From NCBI GenBank assembly GCA_008015835.1, contig SSGH01000010.1, positions 1 through 64,000 on the forward strand: 64,000 bases of DNA, read 5' to 3'. The stretch's first letter is position 1. Every line of letters begins with the position of its first letter. The notes beneath the pieces were generated by a model. The model was not told the origin of the DNA. It made no database searches and worked only from the letters and a program-made list of their open reading frames with translations. A program made the position numbers and the translations under genes. The DNA comes from Lysobacter sp. Lineage in GTDB: Bacteria > Pseudomonadota > Gammaproteobacteria > Xanthomonadales > Xanthomonadaceae. Below are positions 37,275 through 44,621 of the stretch, piece after piece.

Positions 37275-38209
37275 AGACCGAGATTTTTCAGTCGGTTCGC
37301 CTGAGCGCGATACACGGCGCGCGGGTCCGGCGTGAACAGGCCGCGCAGCCCGAGGAACTGATTGACCTCATCGAGGTGATTCCAGGGGTAATCGTCGCGC
37401 AGGACCGTGCCCCAGTGCGAACTGCAGCGCCCCACCAGCCCGTCGTTCTGCTCGAAGCCGAAGAACAAACCACCCGCGCCGACCACCGGCTCGGTGATAT
37501 CGAACACGTTGGTCAACACCGAGGTGCCGCCCATCGAGTAGTAGTAAACGCCGTTGACTTGCCCGGCGCCGCTGCCGCACGACGTGGTGGGCATCGCCTG
37601 CGGGTGCCGCGTGTTGAACGCGCGCGCGCCGCTGCTGTTGAGCGAGCCCAACGCCGCCAGCGAGTCCTGCGGGTCCAAACTGCCCGACAGCGCGCCGATG
37701 AAGCCTGCGAACGCGTTCACGAAGCCGGCGACCAACGAGCGCAGCGGCGAGCCCGCGGGCAGGGTGTTCGAAACCCCGTCGGCGACCGGCGACCCCAGGT
37801 TCGGCGTGCCGATCAGCGTGGCCGAGGCCACCAAGTCCGGGCGCACCGACGCGACGTAGCGAATGGTTTGCCCGCCATGGCTGTGACCGATCAGATTGAA
37901 CTTGCGCTTGCCGGTGATCGCGCGCAGGCGATCGAGATCGCGGATCAATTGCTCGCCGCGGACTTCGCTGGAATTCGCGGCGGAGACGCTGGCCGTGTAG
38001 ACGGTCGCGCCGCCGGCCTTCAACTCATCGCCGATGCCGTACCAATAGTCGTAGACGCCCAAGACGGAATCGAAACCGAACAGACCGTGTACCAGCACGA
38101 TCGGATTCTGGGTGCGGGTATAGGTGGATTGCGCCTGCGCCGGCAGCGCGAAGACCGCGGCCAACGCCAACAACAGCGCGACGAATCGAAGACTAAAACG
38201 ACGACGCAT
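37271..38209 (-). CDS. Secreted triacylglycerol lipase (family I)
   Basis: The 312-aa product has a signal peptide ending ALPAQA-QS, the oxyanion region PIVLVHGLFGFDSV, and the nucleophile elbow FNLIGHSHGGQTIRY (GHSHGG). A later acid in EQNDGLVGRCSSHWG and the His in WNHLDEVNQF complete a plausible triad; two cysteines (CGSGAG and GRCSSHW) can form the usual disulfide. Exported by Sec, folded by the adjacent Lif, then probably released by a type II system not in this window. Confidence 0.93.
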   Translation of the reverse strand: MRRRFSLRFVALLLALAAVFALPAQAQSTYTRTQNPIVLVHGLFGFDSVLGVYDYWYGIGDELKAGGATVYTASVSAANSSEVRGEQLIRDLDRLRAITGKRKFNLIGHSHGGQTIRYVASVRPDLVASATLIGTPNLGSPVADGVSNTLPAGSPLRSLVAGFVNAFAGFIGALSGSLDPQDSLAALGSLNSSGARAFNTRHPQAMPTTSCGSGAGQVNGVYYYSMGGTSVLTNVFDITEPVVGAGGLFFGFEQNDGLVGRCSSHWGTVLRDDYPWNHLDEVNQFLGLRGLFTPDPRAVYRAQANRLKNLGL

Positions 38210-38779
38210 AAGAATCCCTCCTGGACAACGGATGTGGAGAAGCGCGAGAACGAACGCCTTCGGGCGAACCCCTTCGAGCGCCAGCGATTCCGACCGAATA
38301 CGTCAGGACGGTACGCCAGCGTATGGTGGCGACGATAGCAGGGGGCTGCGTCGGGAAACAAGTCCGTCCAAAAATCGGGGAAAAAGAAAATCGGGGACAC
38401 CCACAACTCGGCCCCGTAGCCCGGTTGTCGCGCCGCGACAACCGGGAGACTGTCCTACGGAAACTAGATGAGATGGGACACCCACTCTCAGATGGGACAC
38501 CACTCTCGCGACTGCAAAAATCGGTGCAAAAATCGGGGACACCCAAAAATCGGCCCCGCCCAAGGAAAAATGGAAAATCGGAACTAGAGATGGGACTCCC
38601 ACACTCGCGCGACTCAACTTGATCGATCCACCCAGACCGAGCCATCCACAAAGCCAATAGCGGCTTGAATCCCAACACGAATGCGCCACGCCCCCGGTTC
38701 AACGCTCCTGGGCAAAACGTCTTGACCGTCCCGCATCCCGGCCCCACAGTCGATGCATTCGTCGATGCCCAGGTGCGCC
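38210..38779. repeat. 570-base gap with a left cluster of GTGGGTGTCCC tags
   Basis: No gene. Reading the minus strand, five tags occur: exact GTGGGTGTCCC at 38394-38404 and 38475-38485, and variants at 38494-38503 (one base lost), 38536-38546 and 38592-38602 (one change). Short AT-rich direct repeats (aaaatcgg) and cactctc lie between them. A perfect 12-bp hairpin with 3-base loop (38420-38446) sits just upstream of the 38394 tag on that strand, inside an outer ccgtag/ctacgg pair (38414-38460). All tags point away from the transposase gene to the right. Confidence 0.75.
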
Positions 38780-39661
38780 ATGACGCTGTCGCGTATCGTT
38801 CTGCGCTCGTTGCTTTGCCTCTTCATCTTTGTGGCGGGCTGTGCGAGCGTCCGATTTCCGCCCGACCCTCCCGCCGCCGCGTTCGAGGACGGCCTGAGCG
38901 GCGAAGCGATCTTCGCGCGCACGCTCGCCGCGCACGGTGGCGATTTGCGCCAGTATCCGGGCGACATCAACGTGTCCACCGATGGCCGGTGGTTCGCGCT
39001 GATCCAGAAGATCCAACCATTGGTGACCGATAGCGGTTTCCGCATCCGCTCCGAAGAACGCTATCGGCCGCGCGATGGCCTGTACGCCGTCGAACATACC
39101 GGTCCCGAAGGCCGCAAGCATGTCGTGCGCACTCGCGACGCGTTGACCGTGTCCTACAACGGCGTACGCGAAACCGATGGGGCGAAGCTGCGCGCCACCG
39201 CGATGACGAACGACGCGTTCCGCATGTTCCATTTCGGACCGAGCTTCTTTCTCGATCGCGCAACGAATTGGATCAGGCTCGTGGATGTCGCAGAAGGAGG
39301 TCGCGCCTACTACCGTCTTCGCGCCATCGTACGCCCAGGCTTCGGCGAAGCGACGGAAGACGATGTCGTGCTCTGGATCGATCGCGATAACTCCCGGCTT
39401 TTCCGCATCCACATGAGCTTGAACGGCTTCGAGACGACAGTCGGCGCGCACGTCGATACCACGTTTCTCGAATACCGCGAGGTCGCCGGTTATCTATTGC
39501 CCACGCGCTTTCACGAACGCGTACGCGGACCGCTGCGGATCGATGCGCATACCTGGTGGACGACCGGCATCGATATCGACCGCGGTTGGTCGGATGAGCA
39601 TGTGAACGGGGCCGCGTTCGACGGAAAGGCGGCAGCACCTGCGGCGCCAATTGATCGGTGA
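38780..39661 (+). CDS. Lipoprotein, unknown function
   Basis: The 293-aa product has a lipoprotein signal (LLCLFIFVAGC; lipobox VAGC) and a soluble body with FFLDRATNWIRLVDVAEGGR and VLWIDRDNSRLFRIHMSLNG, a beta-rich pattern like LolB/LolA-type lipid-binding folds (impression only). ATG 38780 follows aggtg. Its codons run to the border of the transposase region: the stop overlaps the longest possible transposase frame. Confidence 0.68.
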   Translation: MTLSRIVLRSLLCLFIFVAGCASVRFPPDPPAAAFEDGLSGEAIFARTLAAHGGDLRQYPGDINVSTDGRWFALIQKIQPLVTDSGFRIRSEERYRPRDGLYAVEHTGPEGRKHVVRTRDALTVSYNGVRETDGAKLRATAMTNDAFRMFHFGPSFFLDRATNWIRLVDVAEGGRAYYRLRAIVRPGFGEATEDDVVLWIDRDNSRLFRIHMSLNGFETTVGAHVDTTFLEYREVAGYLLPTRFHERVRGPLRIDAHTWWTTGIDIDRGWSDEHVNGAAFDGKAAAPAAPIDR

Positions 39662-39688
39662 AGTTTGCGAAAGACCGGAAAGAAAGCT

Positions 39689-39699
39689 GGGACACCCAC
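39689..39699 (-). repeat. GTGGGTGTCCC tag just upstream of the transposase
   Basis: The minus strand reads AGTTGTGGGTGTCCCAGC. A small hairpin (tcaga/tctga) precedes it on that strand. It is 76 bases before the transposase start and in opposite orientation to the downstream tags. Confidence 0.75.
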
Positions 39700-39774
39700 A
39701 ACTCAGACTTTTCTGACGGCGTGCCGAGGCGAATCCCGACATCGCATTCGATGCGGGCATGCGACGCTTCATCC

Positions 39775-40731
39775 ATGGCCCGACCGCGCTCGCATATCGC
39801 TCCACCCGACATCGCCGGCAGCTTCCATTGCGTCCAGCGATGCGTGCGCCGCGCTTTTCTGTGCGGAAAGGACGAGTACTCCGGGCGCTGCTTCGAACAT
39901 CGAAAAGCATGGGTGGAAGCGCGAATTCACCTGATCGCGGCGAGTTTCGCGGTGTCCGTGTACGCCTATGCCGTCATGAGCAATCATCTGCATCTCGTGC
40001 TCAGAATCGATCCCGAAGAGGCGCTCGCTTGGGGCGACGACGAGGTCGCCGACCGTTGGCTGCGCCTGTTCTCGCCGCGGCAAGATTCCGAAGCCGCCGC
40101 GGAGGAAAAACGGATGCGACTTCTGGCCGATCCGGCACGACTCGATCTGATACGACAGCGGCTCGGCAGTCTGTCCTGGTTGATGCGCTGTCTGGCCGAG
40201 CCCATCGCCCGTCGCGCCAATCGCGAGGACGGCTGCAAAGGGCGATTCTGGGAAGGCCGCTACAAGTGCCAAGCGCTGTGCGACGAACGTTCGGTGCTGG
40301 CCGCGATGGCTTACGTCGATCTGAATCCGATCCGCGCGGGCATCGCGAACCGACTGGATGCCTCGGCGCATACCAGCGCTGCGCAACGCATCGAGAGCGC
40401 CCGGTCGGAAGCGGCGACGCTGACCCGTTCGTTGCGCCCGATCGCAGGCGATCTTCGCCCGAATTTCGCTCTCAGCGTCGCGGACTATTTGCAACTGGTC
40501 GACTGGACCGGCCGAGCGCTCGCGCCTGGGAAGCGAGGCCGTATCGCGAGAGATGCGCCAAGCATCCTGGCCGTCATCGACCGAGACGCCGATCGCTGGG
40601 CGACTCGCGTTGCCGCGTTCGGCTGCGGCTGGGCGCGAGCGGTGGGGAGTGCGAATGACCTGATCGCGTTGGCGGAACGTCTCGGTCAGCGATGGATCAA
40701 GGGCGCGCGGCTTGCGACGAAGTTGGGTTGA
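39775..40731 (+). CDS. REP-associated tyrosine transposase (RAYT, Y1/HUH)
   Basis: The 318-aa product belongs to the IS200/TnpA-REP-like single-strand transposases. It has the HUH motif MSNHLHLVLRID (His71, His73), FHCVQRCVRRAFLCGKDEYS near the start and AYVDLNPIRAGI after it. Tyr163 in FWEGRYKCQ is a plausible catalytic tyrosine (inference). The frame is intact. ATG 39775 (MARPRSHIAP) fits the family start; ATG 39751 and 39658 are longer options. Flanking tags point outward on both sides, as expected if this enzyme recognises them. Its last 16 codons are duplicated downstream. Confidence 0.85.
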   Translation: MARPRSHIAPPDIAGSFHCVQRCVRRAFLCGKDEYSGRCFEHRKAWVEARIHLIAASFAVSVYAYAVMSNHLHLVLRIDPEEALAWGDDEVADRWLRLFSPRQDSEAAAEEKRMRLLADPARLDLIRQRLGSLSWLMRCLAEPIARRANREDGCKGRFWEGRYKCQALCDERSVLAAMAYVDLNPIRAGIANRLDASAHTSAAQRIESARSEAATLTRSLRPIAGDLRPNFALSVADYLQLVDWTGRALAPGKRGRIARDAPSILAVIDRDADRWATRVAAFGCGWARAVGSANDLIALAERLGQRWIKGARLATKLG

Positions 40732-40881
40732 GCCAGGACGAAAACACGATCGCCCGAAAGGGAGGGTTGTGCGTGGGCGATGGAATGGCGAAGTTCTTTA
40801 TTCACAGGAAACAAAGCGGTTCGTGTCTTGAACCGCTTCGTTTCAGGCTTGTGAAATTGTGGGTGTCCCGGATTGTGATTG
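40682..40881 (+). repeat. 200-base tandem duplication, unit 1
   Basis: Starting in the transposase gene (tcggtcagcgatggatcaag), this unit carries its last 16 codons and stop, about 80 bases of spacer, hairpin module 1 and its tag. The following unit begins exactly 200 bases later with tcggccagcgatggatcaag. Confidence 0.85.
40808..40869 (+). repeat. Hairpin-tag module 1
   Basis: Arms 40808-40822 and 40830-40844 form a 15-bp stem with one mismatch around gtgtctt. The tag GTGGGTGTCCC follows at 40859-40869, inside TTGTGGGTGTCCCGGAT. Confidence 0.8.
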
Positions 40882-41080
40882 TCGGCCAGCGATGGATCAA
40901 GGGTGTGCGGCTGGCGACGAAGTTGGGTTGAGCCAGGACGAGGACATGCGCGCCCGAAAGGGAGGATTGCGCGTGGGCGATTGAATGATGGAATGGCGGA
41001 GGTCTTTATTCACAGGAAACGAAGCGGCTCGTGGGTTGAACCGCTTCGTTTCAGGCTTGTGAAATTGTGGGTGTCGCAGA
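40882..41080 (+). repeat. Tandem duplication, unit 2, with transposase C-terminal remnant
   Basis: A diverged copy of unit 1. It repeats the QRWIKG.RLATKLG-stop end of the transposase (40887-40931), the spacer with 8 extra bases, hairpin module 2 and a variant tag (GTGGGTGTCGC). The short reading frame across both units is a by-product, not a gene. Confidence 0.85.
41016..41077 (+). repeat. Hairpin-tag module 2
   Basis: Arms 41016-41030 and 41038-41052 form a 15-bp stem with one mismatch around gtgggtt. Variant tag GTGGGTGTCGC at 41067-41077. Confidence 0.8.
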
Positions 41081-41107
41081 TAGCCAGTTGTTTATGGCGC
41101 GAGAAAA

Positions 41108-41179
41108 GAAGCGATTCGTTGGCTGAATCGCTTCGATCATGGGATGGATTTTTGGGCTTGATGGAATTGTGGGTGTCCC
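41108..41179 (+). repeat. Hairpin-tag module 3
   Basis: Perfect 10-bp stem gaagcgattc 41108-41117 / gaatcgcttc 41125-41134 around gttggct. Tag GTGGGTGTCCC at 41169-41179, 34 bases after the stem. Confidence 0.8.
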
Positions 41180-41236
41180 AGATAGCCGCGTGGGCGATGG
41201 AATTGCGTTGGTTTTGGTTGTTATGGCGAAGAAAGA

Positions 41237-41293
41237 GAAGCGATTCGTGGGTTGAATCGTTTCGCTTCGGGTCTGCGGAATTGTGGGTGTCCC
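41237..41293 (+). repeat. Hairpin-tag module 4
   Basis: Stem gaagcgattc 41237-41246 / gaatcgtttc 41254-41263 (one G-U pair) around gtgggtt. Tag GTGGGTGTCCC at 41283-41293. Beyond it lies a further hairpin gaccaaatc/gatttggtc (41317-41340) of another type, between the array and the TIR gene. Confidence 0.8.
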
Positions 41294-41379
41294 GGATCGC
41301 TCGGATCGCTCGTCATGACCAAATCCTCTCAGATTTGGTCCGGTTTGCTTGGGAATTACCTATTTTTTTGCTCATTGAC

Positions 41380-42204
41380 TTATTCTTTCCAATATGTGTC
41401 TCCCACTTGTATGGGGAGTGATTTCAGGATCTCCCTTATGCCTTCTAGGTCTGTGCTTGGTTGCTTCCATACATATCGATGTAATAGGGGTGGAACGTTG
41501 CTTGAGTCTGCGCTTCGCAAAACAAGGGTGATTATTGAAAATTTATCGCCTTTCTTTCTCTTCTCTTGGATTGCGTAATCGACTTCTGATGCTAGGTATT
41601 TTTCGTCTTTGTAGTTTGGGGTGATAAAGAAAATTGCCGCGCAAGACTCTTCAAACCCTTTGATTATTGATCGCTCCAGTTCGGCACCTGCACTCATTGC
41701 GTCTTCATCTAGCCATGGAGAAAATCCTAATGTTTCGAGAGTTGACTTGTAATCGCGAACCAATGGTTTATCTGCCCCTTTGTGGCTCAAAAAAATTCTC
41801 ATTGGAACAACCCCCATGGCATATTCATGTTTTCTCAACAGGATATCGGCGTCGTCATAAATCTGATAGCTACTTCCATTTTTTTCTAAGAAAATTATCC
41901 CATCGCGAGGGCCAACCCTGAAGTTTTTCTCAAGGCGTCTCCTAACAGATTCTTTGTTGTTGGAATTTATCTCTTCGGCTCCTACTATTGTCGAAGTTAG
42001 TTCTCCGCATCCGCCATTCATTTTTACGTGGGAAATTCCAGTGTGGATCAAAATTAAAATAAGCCATTCTTTGTAGGTGCCGATGTTGGTGTTGCAGCCT
42101 GACAAGATTGGCCATGCTTCTATCATTTCTTTGTGCTTGTGCTCGACCTTTTCTCTATAAAGCTCAATGCATTGATCTTGAACTGATTTTTTTTCTTCGC
42201 TCAT
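41380..42204 (-). CDS. TIR-domain protein (putative NADase/defence effector)
   Basis: The 274-aa product has an N-terminal domain I cannot name (residues 1-130) and a C-terminal TIR domain (about 135-265). The TIR core shows MRIFLSHKGADKPLVRDYK, GFSPWLDEDAMSAGAELERS, AAIFFITPNYKDEKYLASEV; Glu207 in LASEVDYAI is the likely catalytic glutamate of NAD-cleaving TIRs. Bacterial TIR proteins often act in antiphage defence by depleting NAD. I chose ATG 42204 (MSEEKKSVQD); a GTG at 42330 lies in a hairpin. The gene is strikingly AT-rich against its neighbours, implying recent transfer, and sits beside the transposase array. Confidence 0.82.
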   Translation of the reverse strand: MSEEKKSVQDQCIELYREKVEHKHKEMIEAWPILSGCNTNIGTYKEWLILILIHTGISHVKMNGGCGELTSTIVGAEEINSNNKESVRRRLEKNFRVGPRDGIIFLEKNGSSYQIYDDADILLRKHEYAMGVVPMRIFLSHKGADKPLVRDYKSTLETLGFSPWLDEDAMSAGAELERSIIKGFEESCAAIFFITPNYKDEKYLASEVDYAIQEKRKKGDKFSIITLVLRSADSSNVPPLLHRYVWKQPSTDLEGIREILKSLPIQVGDTYWKE

Positions 42205-42327
42205 TGTTTGATTTTCTTCGTTTGAGTTAATTTCAAATTTTCTGCTTGTAATTTGCGAAATTTTTATAATTTTAGCTCTCCATTGCAGTATGAATGGTCT
42301 TTTTACTTGGTCGTTTGGTGTAAAGGC

Positions 42328-42349
42328 CACCTGTCAGAAACGACAGGTG
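42328..42349 (-). terminator. Hairpin after the regulator gene
   Basis: cacctgtc 42328-42335 / gacaggtg 42342-42349 form a perfect 8-bp stem with a 6-base loop, 17 bases downstream of the minus-strand stop at 42366. No strong U run follows, so it is only a candidate terminator. Confidence 0.5.
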
Positions 42350-42365
42350 TGCCTGACGCAGCCCA

Positions 42366-43568
42366 TTAAGGCTCCACCCCCCTATACCTCGCCCTAGGCC
42401 GAATCAACTTCCCCTCCGCCTGCTGCTCCAACGCATGCGCCAACCATCCCGCGAGCCGCCCCGCAGCGAACATCACCAACGCAGGTGTCGCCGGTAACGC
42501 ATTGGCGTGACAAATCGCAGCGAGCATGAAGTCGATGTTCGGATGTTGGCCGCTGACGTCTTCGGTGGCGGCAATGATCGCGTCGAGTTCGCGCATCGCG
42601 GGTTCGTTCGCGTGTTGCGCGCGAAGGCGTGCGAGGAGTTCGGCGGCGCGCGGGTCGCCGTGCGGGTAGAGCGCATGGCCGAAGCCGGGCAGGTCGTCGC
42701 CGCGTTGCAATCGCGCTTCGATGAAGTCGCGCGGCGATGCGGCGTCGCGCGCATCCGCGATCAGCGCATACGCGCGTGCGGTGGCGCCGCCGTGGCGCGG
42801 GCCCGAGAGCGCGGCGAGGCCCGCGCACACGGTCGCGTGCAGATGCGCGCCGGTGGACGCGACCACGCGCGCGGCGAACGCGGACACATTCAGTTCGTGG
42901 TCCGCGCACAACACCAATGCGGCGCGGACGATGTCGGCGAAACCGGCGTCGCCGGGTTTCCACACGTCGACGAGCAACGCATGCGTCGGGCCGTCGGGCG
43001 GCGAACGACCGACCAGCAGCGCGGCGTTTTGGCGGAGCAGGGCGGCGGCGATCTCGTGGCGCGCGCGCGGCGTCGAATTCAATGCGCCGCGCGCGCCCAG
43101 CGCCAGCAGCGGAATCGCGGCCATCGCGCGTTCCAGCGGCGGTAGCGCGGTGTCGCGCGCGATCGCGGCGACATGCGCGGGCCATTCGCGATCATCGAGC
43201 GCGGCGAACGGGTCGTGTTCGCCGCAGTCCCAGAGCAGGCGCGCGGCGTCTTCGAGCGTCGCGCCATCGCGCACGGCGGTGATGGCGGAGCGGCCGCGGT
43301 AGTACGGGCCGTCCGGGCGAATCAGCGAGATGCGCGTTTCCAGCACCGGCAGGCCGCGGTCGAGGCTGTGCGCGGCGGCGGCGGCGGCGCTGCGGCCGAC
43401 CTCTTTGCGCTGCGCCAGGCGCTCCACATCCAGGCGCGGATACAGCCGTGTGCGGTGGTCGGGGCCGGGCCGGGATTCCAGCAAGCCGCGGCTGACGTAG
43501 GCGTACAGCGTGGCTTGGCTGATGCCGAGCAGGCGGCAGGTTTCGCGGGCGGTCAGCAGGTCGGCCAT
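42366..43568 (-). CDS. HTH/citrate-synthase fusion, likely prp regulator
   Basis: The 400-aa product starts with a MerR-like helix-turn-helix ([20 protein letters not shown], residues 5-24) followed by [16 protein letters not shown], then a full citrate-synthase-like domain. The three catalytic positions are kept: His259 (SGPRHGGA), His298 (GFGHALY) and Asp346 (PNIDFML). It is divergent from prpB-prpC, whose substrate and product are (methyl)citrates, so I infer a transcription factor sensing 2-methylcitrate, oxaloacetate or an acyl-CoA, possibly still catalytic. ATG 43568 is at the edge of paired dyads that may be its operator. Confidence 0.82.
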   Translation of the reverse strand: MADLLTARETCRLLGISQATLYAYVSRGLLESRPGPDHRTRLYPRLDVERLAQRKEVGRSAAAAAAHSLDRGLPVLETRISLIRPDGPYYRGRSAITAVRDGATLEDAARLLWDCGEHDPFAALDDREWPAHVAAIARDTALPPLERAMAAIPLLALGARGALNSTPRARHEIAAALLRQNAALLVGRSPPDGPTHALLVDVWKPGDAGFADIVRAALVLCADHELNVSAFAARVVASTGAHLHATVCAGLAALSGPRHGGATARAYALIADARDAASPRDFIEARLQRGDDLPGFGHALYPHGDPRAAELLARLRAQHANEPAMRELDAIIAATEDVSGQHPNIDFMLAAICHANALPATPALVMFAAGRLAGWLAHALEQQAEGKLIRPRARYRGVEP

Positions 43569-43581
43569 GGCGACAGATTGA

Positions 43582-43605
43582 TTGATTCGATCAAGATTGA
43601 TCAAT
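43582..43605. promoter_or_regulatory. Paired operator-like dyads in the prp intergenic region
   Basis: ttgat-tcg-atcaa (43582-43594) and the perfect 10-bp palindrome attgatcaat (43596-43605) lie side by side, centres about 12.5 bases apart. They sit 14 bases upstream of the regulator's start and 100 bases upstream of prpB. The shared half-site TTGAT suggests binding of one dimeric regulator, most simply the HTH-citrate-synthase protein itself. Confidence 0.55.
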
Positions 43606-43704
43606 GTGCGGGATGGTGCCAGATTTGCGCCCCGACGGCGCCGCGCCCACGATGCGTCACCGTCGCCTACCGGAGCGCCGCTCCGGTCGCCACGAGGAGT
43701 CCGT

Positions 43705-44607
43705 ATGAGTGCTGTCTCTTCCGGCGCGCCTCGCTCTCCAGGAGCGATGTTCCGCGCCGCGCTCGCCGCCGAATCGCCGCTGCAGGTGATCGGCGCCATC
43801 AACGCCAATCACGCCCTGCTCGCCAAGCGCGCCGGCTACAAGGCGATCTATCTCTCGGGCGGCGGCGTCGCCGCCGGTTCGCTGGGCTTGCCCGACCTCG
43901 GCATCAACACGCTCGAAGACGTGTTGATCGACACCCGTCGCATCACCGATGTGTGCGATCTGCCGCTTCTGGTCGATATCGATACCGGTTTCGGTCCCAG
44001 CGCGTTCAACATCGAGCGCACGATCAAATCGCTGATCAAGGCCGGCGCCGCGGCCTGTCACATCGAAGACCAGGTCGGCGCGAAGCGCTGCGGGCATCGC
44101 CCGGGCAAGGAAATCGTGAGCACCGGCGAGATGGTCGATCGCGTGAAAGCCGCCGCCGACGCGAAAACCGATGCGGATTTCTTTCTGATCGCGCGCACCG
44201 ATGCGATTCAGGTCGATGGGGTGGACGCGGCGATCGAACGCGCCATTGCCTGCGTCGAAGCCGGCGCCGACGGCATCTTCGCCGAGGCCGCGTACGATCT
44301 CGGCACGTATCGGCGTTTCGTCGATGCGGTGAAGGTGCCGGTGCTCGCCAACATCACCGAATTCGGCAAGACGCCGCTGTTCACGCGCGAGGAACTCGCT
44401 TCGGCTGGCGTGGCGATCCAACTGTTCCCGCTGTCGGCGTTCCGCGCCATGAACAAGGCCGCCGAGCGCGTATACGAAACGATTCGCCGCGACGGGCATC
44501 AGCAAGCGGTGGTCGACACCATGCAGACCCGCGAAGAACTGTACGACCGCATCGGCTATCACGCCTTCGAACAGAAACTCGACGCGCTGTTCGCGCAGAA
44601 AAAATGA
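43705..44607 (+). CDS. prpB: 2-methylisocitrate lyase
   Basis: PrpB splits 2-methylisocitrate into pyruvate and succinate, the last step of the methylcitrate cycle. Started at ATG 43705, behind cacgaggag, the product has 300 aa. Family signatures: [29 protein letters not shown] (metal site), the catalytic loop [15 protein letters not shown] with its Cys, and [11 protein letters not shown]. The upstream open frame (from 43582) runs through the operator region and is not PrpB-like. Confidence 0.95.
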   Translation: MSAVSSGAPRSPGAMFRAALAAESPLQVIGAINANHALLAKRAGYKAIYLSGGGVAAGSLGLPDLGINTLEDVLIDTRRITDVCDLPLLVDIDTGFGPSAFNIERTIKSLIKAGAAACHIEDQVGAKRCGHRPGKEIVSTGEMVDRVKAAADAKTDADFFLIARTDAIQVDGVDAAIERAIACVEAGADGIFAEAAYDLGTYRRFVDAVKVPVLANITEFGKTPLFTREELASAGVAIQLFPLSAFRAMNKAAERVYETIRRDGHQQAVVDTMQTREELYDRIGYHAFEQKLDALFAQKK

Positions 44608-44621
44608 CCGAGGACACGATC

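Noticed and set aside
40692-40931. A 79-codon frame after the transposase
   Set aside because: It arises only because the end of the transposase gene and its spacer were duplicated in tandem; it has no ribosome site or domain.
40808-41293. Possible CRISPR array in the four repeated modules
   Set aside because: Repeats are unequal in spacing (about 208, 102 and 114 bases), spacers are partly similar, and no cas gene is near. Transposase-linked hairpin modules explain it better.
42205-42330. An N-terminal extension of the TIR protein starting at GTG 42330
   Set aside because: The start codon lies in a hairpin and has no ribosome site; the first 42 residues have no domain character. ATG 42204 is preferred, though its own ribosome site is weak.
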